Part shown: positions 57,318 to 64,000 of the stretch, in pieces
How positions within the stretch are numbered: position 1 is the stretch's first letter
How the letters are laid out: each line of letters opens with the position of its first letter
Source of the DNA: Actinostola sp. cb2023
Lineage: Eukaryota; Cnidaria; Anthozoa; Actiniaria; Actinostolidae
Length of the DNA: 64,000 nt
Reading direction: 5' to 3'
Assembly: GCA_033675265.1 (NCBI GenBank)
Contig: JAUJYZ010000118.1
Coordinates: 585,501 to 649,500 of the forward strand
Notes under the pieces: model-generated
Database searches by the model: none
Told to the model about the DNA's origin: nothing
What the model saw: only the letters and a program-made list of their open reading frames with translations
Made by a program: the position numbers and the translations under genes

Positions 57318-60300
57318 CTAGACGTCGCTAGCCATTGTTGTCAGAAGATGATGTTCCTCTCTCGGTTTTATACACGGAAACCAGTATCGCAAAACGTTGA
57401 AAAACTCGCGCTTGAACTTTTCGTTCAACGTGACGTACAGACATGGATTAATGGCGCTATTTGCGTGACAAATGAAAAACGCAATGTTTTCAACAACTGG
57501 AGCTATTTTCAGAAGTTCGCTGAACCATTTAGTTTCGTAGAATTTCACGGTGTGCATAAGGTGAGCTGGAAGCCAACACATTGCAAACACAACCACCACC
57601 GTAGTGAGCATGCGCAGAACCTTTCTCTTCGACGTCTGCGCTTTTCGTATGACGTTAGCAGTGGAATGACCGGGGATCTTGCGTGACGAGAGTTTGTGAC
57701 CAATGCTGATGTAAAGAGTTGCAATGATGGCCAGCGGTAGTACGTAAAATGCAATGAGCGTTGTCATAAAGTAGGTACGCGCAAACTCGAACTGTGTCTT
57801 GTAGTTAGTGGAGATGATGGTCCATATCATACGACAATGCCATTTGTCATTGAATAACTTGTCCACGTCGAACAGCAACAGATATGGGAACATGTACAGC
57901 GCGGAAACAATCCAGATAAAACATGTAATCATTTTAGTGTTGCGCACGACTGGTAGATGCTTGAATGGATGGATGATAGCGAAGTAGCGGTCCAGCGAGA
58001 TTGCCACTAGAGCGATTATCGACGCAGCAATGGAGAGTGTTCCTGAAAAGTTGATCCACTTGCATGTCACTGCGCCGAAGCCACCGCCGATCCATAGCTG
58101 GCCAGTGTATAGAAATTTGATCTAAAAAATATATATAAACAGGTCGATTCAACCAAAATGTTTAATTCTAGATGGCTTGTTTGGATTCCTTAGAGCCCCA
58201 GGACTGAGGTTGTGGTTTTCTGAGGGAGTATAAAAAGGGAGCGATGCAGAATAGATGAATTAGTTAACTGCAAGGATGCCCTTTTATCTTGACTCTTTGA
58301 CTGCGGGTGAAAAGAGGTAAAAGAAAACGAGGAAGGACAGAGAAGGATGCATGTTATAGAATAGCCTGCAGAACAAGCGTTTTTGTTTTGGGGGATTTTG
58401 GGGAAACTTTGGAAATTTTGGACGAGCGAGGAATGGGACCCCTAGCTCCCCCTCCCCTGTTCTTATTATCCTCTCCCCCATTCCTCCCCTTACGTTTCTC
58501 CGCCAACGAAGACTAGTTATAGAAGGGTTGCGGAGCAATGGGGAGAGTAGGATTATCAGAAAGATATTACAAAGAATTATAAGAGGAGAGATAAAGAAAC
58601 TGAGGAGTGCATGTAGGGATGCACACATGTAATGAGGTGAAAGAGGGATTTTTCTGCGTCGAAAGTTACCTGTGGTCAGGGTGTTTGGCCGAGGGGGAGA
58701 AGTCGAGCCTGACCGCCTCTATTCCCATGCAGCAATGCAATATGCAGCAGCTCTATACTAACCTGTAATGGCATGATAAACAAACTAACGAGTAGATCAG
58801 CTATCGCCATATTGACGATCAAAAAGTTGAATGTTGTCTTCATGTAAGAACGAGTAGCAACTATGTGAACCACCAGAACATTACCAAAAAAGGCAATGAA
58901 TAAGATGATGCAATAGGCAGTCGTCATGGCAACCACAGGGAATGGTTGGGCTGCAATCGGAGCTAAGTGACCCGTCATGTTCGGCCCTGTAATGAAACCA
59001 ACACAGTGTGTAAAGCTTACGAAAGAGAAAATGCTGAACCACTATACCACAGGAAGCCCGTCAAATATATCAACAACAGGAAGCCACAGGAAGCCCAACC
59101 ATTCCTTTTGAGGCTACTAAATAATCAAATAAAATGATATCTGCGTCTTTTTGATGGGTTTCCTGTGGTTGAGCGCGCGCGCGCAATACGTATATGTCGG
59201 GCTCCCTGTGCTGAGTAACGTCCTATGTTGGGATTCCTGTGTGCGTCCCGCAGGATGCGCCTGCACAAGTGTATATTGAAACACTTGTTTCACTATGTAC
59301 ATTGCTGCGGGCGCTTCTTGCGTGACACACACAGGGATCCCAACATTGGACGTTACTCAGCACAGGGAGCCTGACCTATACGTATTGCGCGCGCGAACGC
59401 TCTACCACAGGAAACCCATCAAAAAAGACGCAGATATCATTTTATTTGATTATTTCATAGTAGCCTCAAAAGGAATGGTTGGGCTGCCTGTGAGGAAGCC
59501 CGTCAAATATATCAACCCTTGCGCTATGCCACAGGAAGTCCGTCAAATTAATCAAGCCGTGCGCTATACCACAGGAAGTCCGTCAAATATATCAAGCCGT
59601 GCGCTATACCACAGGAAGCCCGTCAAATATATCAAGCCGTGCGCTATACCACAGGAAGTCCGTCAAATTAATCAAGCCGTGCGCTATACCACAGGAAGTC
59701 CGTCAAATTAATCAAGCCGTGCGCTATACCACAGGAAGCCCGTCAAATATATCAACCAGCGCGCTATACCACAGGAAGTCCGTCAAATATATCAACCCGT
59801 GCACTATACCACAGGAAGCCCGTCAAATATATCAACCCGCGCGCTCGATCAACCCGTTGGATCGTGGGACAAAAATATTTAAAATTGATATTTTTATCTT
59901 GAAAAGCACGTCAACTGTAATTAATCACAAACAAGAAAAACAAATGTCTGTTTATCTCAACTGTATCCTTGTAATCATTCTTACACTAAACACAATGAAT
60001 CTACTTTGCGGATACCACTTGGTAATGCGTTTTCTAGTGAATTTCTTCATTTCGTTTCAGAATCCCTGACCTCGCTGGATCGTTGGATCCGTTGGATCCG
60101 TTGGACCCGTTGGACCCGTTGGATCGTGGGACAAAAATATTTAAAATTGATATTTTTATCTTGAAAAGCACGTCAACTGTAATTAATCACAAACAAGAAA
60201 AACAAATGTCTGTTTATCTCAACTGTATCCTTGTAATCATTCTTACACTAAACACAATGAATCTACTTTGCGGATACCACTTGGTAATGCGTTTTCTAGT

Positions 60301-61911
60301 GAATTTCTTCATTTCGTTTCAGAATCCCTGACCTCGCTTTCACGCTGGGAATCCTAAATAATTATGGGTAATTATGTGAGATAAAGTAAGCGCGCGTCAC
60401 ATTTTGACGAAATTGTGCTAACAAAATGTTACCGTAAGTTCGATGATAAAAAGAGCGGTATTCTATGAGTACAGGCAACTTGTAAAGGCAAACGGAAAGC
60501 TATAATTATCGCAGAGTTCACTCTTTTCCTATTGAAAAAGCCGCATTATTGCGACCAATTGTCCAAAGAACACTTCTATACTTATATCCCAGGCTTAAGA
60601 GGGGAGATATGAAATGAGTGAAAGGATGGGAGAACAAAGGATGGGAGAACAAAGGTAAAACTATCAATATAATAAATCCCCCACTAATTAGGGCAAAACC
60701 GAGTCTGTAACGATGTTTTATTTAGTTTCTTTTTTTTGTTTTGAGCGCGAAAATCTACTAGTCAATACACTGGAAAAAGGCGCACCGCTCTCTTGGTCGG
60801 CCGTCTAAATTCTGTGATTTAGCACAATTAAAATTGTGTGTAAAACAAAACAAGGCCAAGCCGTGACGTGTTTTTTTTTCAGTAATAAGATTGCGTCCTG
60901 ATACAATGAAGTAAAAGCCGATTGATATACAGTACAGACCGCGGACCAAGTAATTAACAATATGGTAGAACCTTGCCGCCTTGGTTGACGTGTTTATAAA
61001 AGCTCCAGCTAGCGCTTGGTCTAACGTGAATTCCATTCAAGATACAAATTAGGATATTAGATGGAAGTTGCTCGCGGATATGAACGTACTCTAAACACGT
61101 CACAGGGGGAATTATTTGATGGTTTTTGTGTCGTACTCTTAACTTGCCACAAGGTTCATCCTTCACGAACATCACATAGCAACTGCAAACAGTATAGTAC
61201 TGATAACACCTTGACCTCACAAGGTTTATAAAAACGCGTTGTTGTCCCGGGGGGATCCTCTCAGAAATCGACTGAAAATAATTCCTAAAAAGTACAAGAA
61301 TTTCGACCTTTTATTTACTGATACCGGGAAAACTCTAACGGTGGTCGTTGTATGTTTAAACACCCCAAGTGGTAACCAAACTACGATTTTAACCCTACTA
61401 AAGGTACGACGACCATCCCATCGGCGCCATCGCTTTTATATGGGAGTCCCCCCCCCCCCCCGGGCTTCTCTCCCCCCCCCCCGGGCACGTTGTATATCAT
61501 TCACATGGCGGTACCTTAAAAACGTCTCTGCAATTACGATTACAATGTAGGTTGTTCTGATACTGCATTTGCACGACTTTGGAGTGCGTTTCACTCAACA
61601 AAGATAGAATCTCACTTTCCACCTATTTTCATCTCCCTATTTTAGTCAGTTGAGTGTATATGCCATGATATAAATAAACCAATTCATCCATTGAATATGG
61701 GCGATTATTCTGGTCCAAAAATGATTGATTGTGGATTGATATTTTTAAAGAAAGAGCTTAAAGGCACAATACATGTACAATGCACACCCACATTATTAAA
61801 CCTAGTATTTCATGACATTTTCACGTACATCACAAAAAAGTGGCTTCAAAACTTTCCATCACTGGAACAGCATGTATTCAGCAAGCAAAACTTACCCGTG
61901 CTCTGATTCAT
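57318..61911 (-). CDS. Rhodopsin-class (class A) G-protein-coupled receptor, peptide-receptor-like
   Basis: Exons: 61911-61896, 58986-58763, 58121-57318; 1044 nt, 347 residues. The start exon codes only MNQST plus one base, giving an N-terminus with two N-glycosylation sequons (NQS, NMT). Seven hydrophobic segments are visible: N41 of TM1 (GNVLVV), D69 of TM2 (NMAIADLL), C100 at the top of TM3 (disulfide partner in ECL2, WHCRM), DRY at 124-126, CWLP in TM6 and NPCLY in TM7. A Lys/Arg-rich third loop (RKAQTSKRK) precedes TM6. The pattern fits peptide receptors such as galanin, NPFF or QRFP types; the ligand cannot be assigned. An upstream minus-strand acceptor at 62134 and a donor at 63510 suggest noncoding 5' exons. 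Introns hold the repeats at 59-60 kb. Confidence 0.9.
59092..59492. mobile_element. Long inverted repeat, arms ~165 bp (CCCAACCATTCC ends)
   Basis: CCCAACCATTCCTTTTGAGG through CAGGGAGCC-type sequence on the left is inverted on the right, ending CCTCAAAAGGAATGGTTGGG. Both arms include GGGCTCCCTGTG or CACAGGGAGCC and a (CG)n run. It lies in GPCR intron 1 and belongs to the GGGAGCCCAA repeat family. Confidence 0.8.
59494..59855. repeat. ~40-bp tandem repeat, about nine units
   Basis: Units read CTATACCACAGGAAGTCCGT then CAAATTAATCAAGCCGTGCG, alternating AAATTAATCAA with AAATATATCAA. They directly extend the right arm of the inverted repeat. Confidence 0.92.
59853..60338. repeat. 224-bp direct duplication, 262-bp offset
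   Basis: 59853-60076 and 60115-60338 appear identical. The spacer (60077-60114) is a 10-bp repeat of GTTGGATCC/GTTGGACCC. The perfect identity indicates a recent event, or an assembly duplication. Confidence 0.92.
61232..61492. repeat. Poly-C/GGGG-bounded element remnant
   Basis: GTCCCGGGGGGATCCTC at the left and GGGAGTCCCCCCC..CCCGGG runs at 61441-61485 resemble the G-rich termini of the 50973 element. The long C runs may be imprecise. Confidence 0.4.
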
Positions 61912-63221
61912 GATCACTAAGCGACTTGGTGAACGACTGGATACGTCGTCCTCACTTGTCCTGGCCGCAAATAACACTAGACTGATTCCTTAATTGGCAG
62001 CCAAATCGATACTGAACGACCGGCACTGTTTCACCTTATCGGCTGGTCAGGAAACAGAAAAATAGCTTGGACTTGATTTTCGACGATTTGTGATTCAGCA
62101 ACGAAGCCGCTGTAGAACCTGCTCACAGAAGACCTGTCAAGAAAATAAAAAACCCAGGTTCACAATCGGTAAAAATATCGCACTGGACAAATGAAGCGGA
62201 CGACACAATTAACCCCGTCTTTGAGAGGCGGAAACGACTCGAGCGTGCGACAAAGTTAATTGCGTGAGAAACCGCTGACCAAATTTAAGGTTGATTGCCC
62301 TGAAGGAAGAGGAGTCGGAGGAAAATGGGAAAAAATCTTCAATAACACCCACTGTTGAAAACAAGTGCGGTTTTAGTATTTTAATGAGATTTCCCACCAC
62401 TTTGCTACTTTAATATCTTAGCCGGTTAAATATGGCCATGACGATGTCTAGATCGTTCTTAGAAATTCAGTATTCTCAAGTTTTTTGATATCCCCATAGA
62501 TTGCATCATTTATCAATACGAAAGCACTTGCTCTGTATAGAACACGAATATCTCCATGCAGTACCAGTGGCTTCAATGCCTCAGTATTCGCTTCATAAAT
62601 GCGTGGATCTCAGTTAGGCTATTTAATAATTTAGAATTCAGTTGTTTATCTGAGTGGAACTAAGATGATCACCATATTACAGATTACTGGTGGTGGATTG
62701 AATAGATTATCGCTAAAGGAGGTTTCATTATGGCGCGTTATTTCGCAGTGATAATTCTGTAATTACAAAGGAATCCGTTCTATCTAGGCAGAGATAAAGC
62801 AAGTTAAAGCACTCGGAACTGATCCATTCTCGCCGGTCCACCCGAAAGCCAAATGCAGTGTCAGTCACTTTGCAAAGAGAAGTAGTTGCAGCAAACTCAT
62901 ACTGTGATTTCAAGTTGTAATCACGAACAAACGCGAAAAAAAACACCGATTGAGCATTTGTTTTTGCCTCAGTTCAGACGACGGTCAAACGCTGAACAAC
63001 GTCGGTACTCAAGTCTAACGCCGGTGAATAACGACCACTATGGCTAAACTTCAACTCACAAATTCATAATCAATGAAGTTACAACTAATCCCACTACATC
63101 TTCCAAACAAATCGAAAGTTAACGAGGACTCAAGTTTTTCCGGCCAAATCAAAGAGGTTCACGGAAAATAACACAGATTGAACTTCAACATCCACAACTG
63201 ATACGAGGATAATCTCCGTGC

Positions 63222-63292
63222 GGCTCTCAAAGGCATAATAAAAAACGCGGCTCTCAAAGGCATAATAAAAAACGCGGCTCTCAAAGGCATAA
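63222..63292. repeat. 27-bp direct repeat, three units
   Basis: GCGGCTCTCAAAGGCATAAT followed by AAAAAAC repeats three times; the third unit diverges at its end. Confidence 0.9.
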
Positions 63293-63894
63293 TTCATCTG
63301 AATTCACAACTCAACTCGTGTGTTCAGGGACTAGTCGCCCAGTTCAGTTATTGTCTTTTTTTGCAACAACTACACGGATTAGAATATCTCACAATTGAAA
63401 GTCGTTACCGTCTACTAATCCCAAATGAGTCAAATGATAAGAGTTTTCATCGGTTACTTTTACAGCACACTTGAAACCCTATGACTTACAAAAAAACATA
63501 ATGTGACTTACTCTTTTTCGCATGTATGTGTAGCATTGCGGGTTCTTCGGTGAACTCAGTACTCGCTCTGAGTGCCGTTTATCCCCCAAAAACGCGAACA
63601 AACATGAGAGGTTTATCGAGATTAGCGTGTCGACTCTGTATGCGTCAGAAATGAGTCTGCTAAGTAAAGAACCTTATTCCATCTTAATAGCTTTCAAATA
63701 ACTGAATGACAATCCAAGTGGTAGCTTTGAAAAAGCGGTCAATGGGAAATCGTCGATTCCTGTGGTTGTCTTTTATTCGCGAAGGGGGCATTATCCACTT
63801 GATATCCTGACCGAATTTGTTTGTGGAACTGATTCGGTTCCTCTTCGTTGCGTCTGAAATACGTTGTTTCGAGGCCAGATATAGTCTTGATGCA

Positions 63895-63995
63895 ATGAAA
63901 ATGAACTCAGAACGTCTAGTTATGATTACAGCCTACCTCACTGGGCCTACGCTGCTCTGTGTAGCGCAAGGGAAACCTGTGAATGACAGGAACTC
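63895..63995 (+). CDS. Candidate first coding exon of a secreted or membrane protein (partial)
   Basis: ATG at 63895 opens 33 codons plus two bases before a GTGAG donor at 63996-64000. After a short polar start (MKMNSER) comes a hydrophobic run (LVMITAYLTGPTLLCVAQG) that looks like a signal peptide. The exon would be divergent from the GPCR gene. The frame has an in-frame upstream GTG/Met extension without clear sense. The rest of the gene is outside the window, so product and reality are uncertain. Confidence 0.4.
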
Positions 63996-64000
63996 GTGAG

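Noticed and set aside
59295..60331. Plus-strand frames of 80-156 codons
   Set aside because: They run through the ~40-bp tandem repeats and the 224-bp duplication; the repeated peptide is a consequence of the duplication.
57318..61911. GPCR start at the internal ATG at 58978 (MTGHLAP)
   Set aside because: An acceptor lies just upstream (58987-58988), and splicing from ATG AAT CAG AGC ACG G at 61896 gives an in-phase N-terminus with two glycosylation sequons, so the upstream start is preferred.

Overview
The window is nuclear DNA from an animal. Its genes are split into many short exons with GT-AG introns, AT-rich introns and spacers carry dense small inverted-repeat elements and minisatellites, and five complete genes can be assembled exon by exon with all reading phases agreeing. 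The gene content, intron density and MITE types (for example the 'TAGCCTGCGTAGCTGGC' hairpin) fit an anthozoan cnidarian such as a coral or sea anemone; that assignment is inference. I see no prokaryotic, organellar or viral block.

Layout. (1) 42-253 (+): last exon of an acetyl-CoA synthetase. (2) 1817-24691 (-): complete 38-coding-exon ARFGEF1/2 (BIG) Arf-GEF, 1937 codons plus stop, convergent with gene 1. (3) 25123-32031 (-): complete 10-exon, 616-aa membrane-anchored papain-family (C1A) cysteine protease resembling counting-factor-associated protein D; only 431 bp separates its stop from the ARFGEF start. (4) 33518-37957 (-): complete 14-exon, 462-aa ornithine decarboxylase with all catalytic residues, probably driven from a promoter near 44.3-44.5 kb. 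(5) 47730-49580 (-): 4-exon, 348-aa Krueppel-like factor of KLF10/11 type. (6) 57318-61911 (-): 3-exon, 347-aa rhodopsin-class GPCR. (7) 63895-63995 (+): probable signal-peptide exon of a gene leaving the window.

The genes look like independent housekeeping, [13 protein letters not shown] regulatory loci, not one pathway. The accessory content is rich. It includes two head-to-head TTAA-flanked elements making a ~1.95-kb imperfect palindrome (40.2-42.2 kb), further TTAA elements, a MITE nested in another MITE (37.5-37.8 kb), and a 1.5-kb long-inverted-repeat element filling almost all of one ARFGEF intron. There is also a Penelope-like retroelement remnant with a hammerhead-like motif, an 18-bp minisatellite ending 14-17 bp from a splice donor, and two opposite-strand arrays built from one repeat family.

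Long open frames inside the minisatellites are artefacts of unit lengths divisible by three. Stretches not listed (parts of 254-1816, 32032-33517, 38190-44000, 49600-57300, 62130-63890) show no coding exon I can support.
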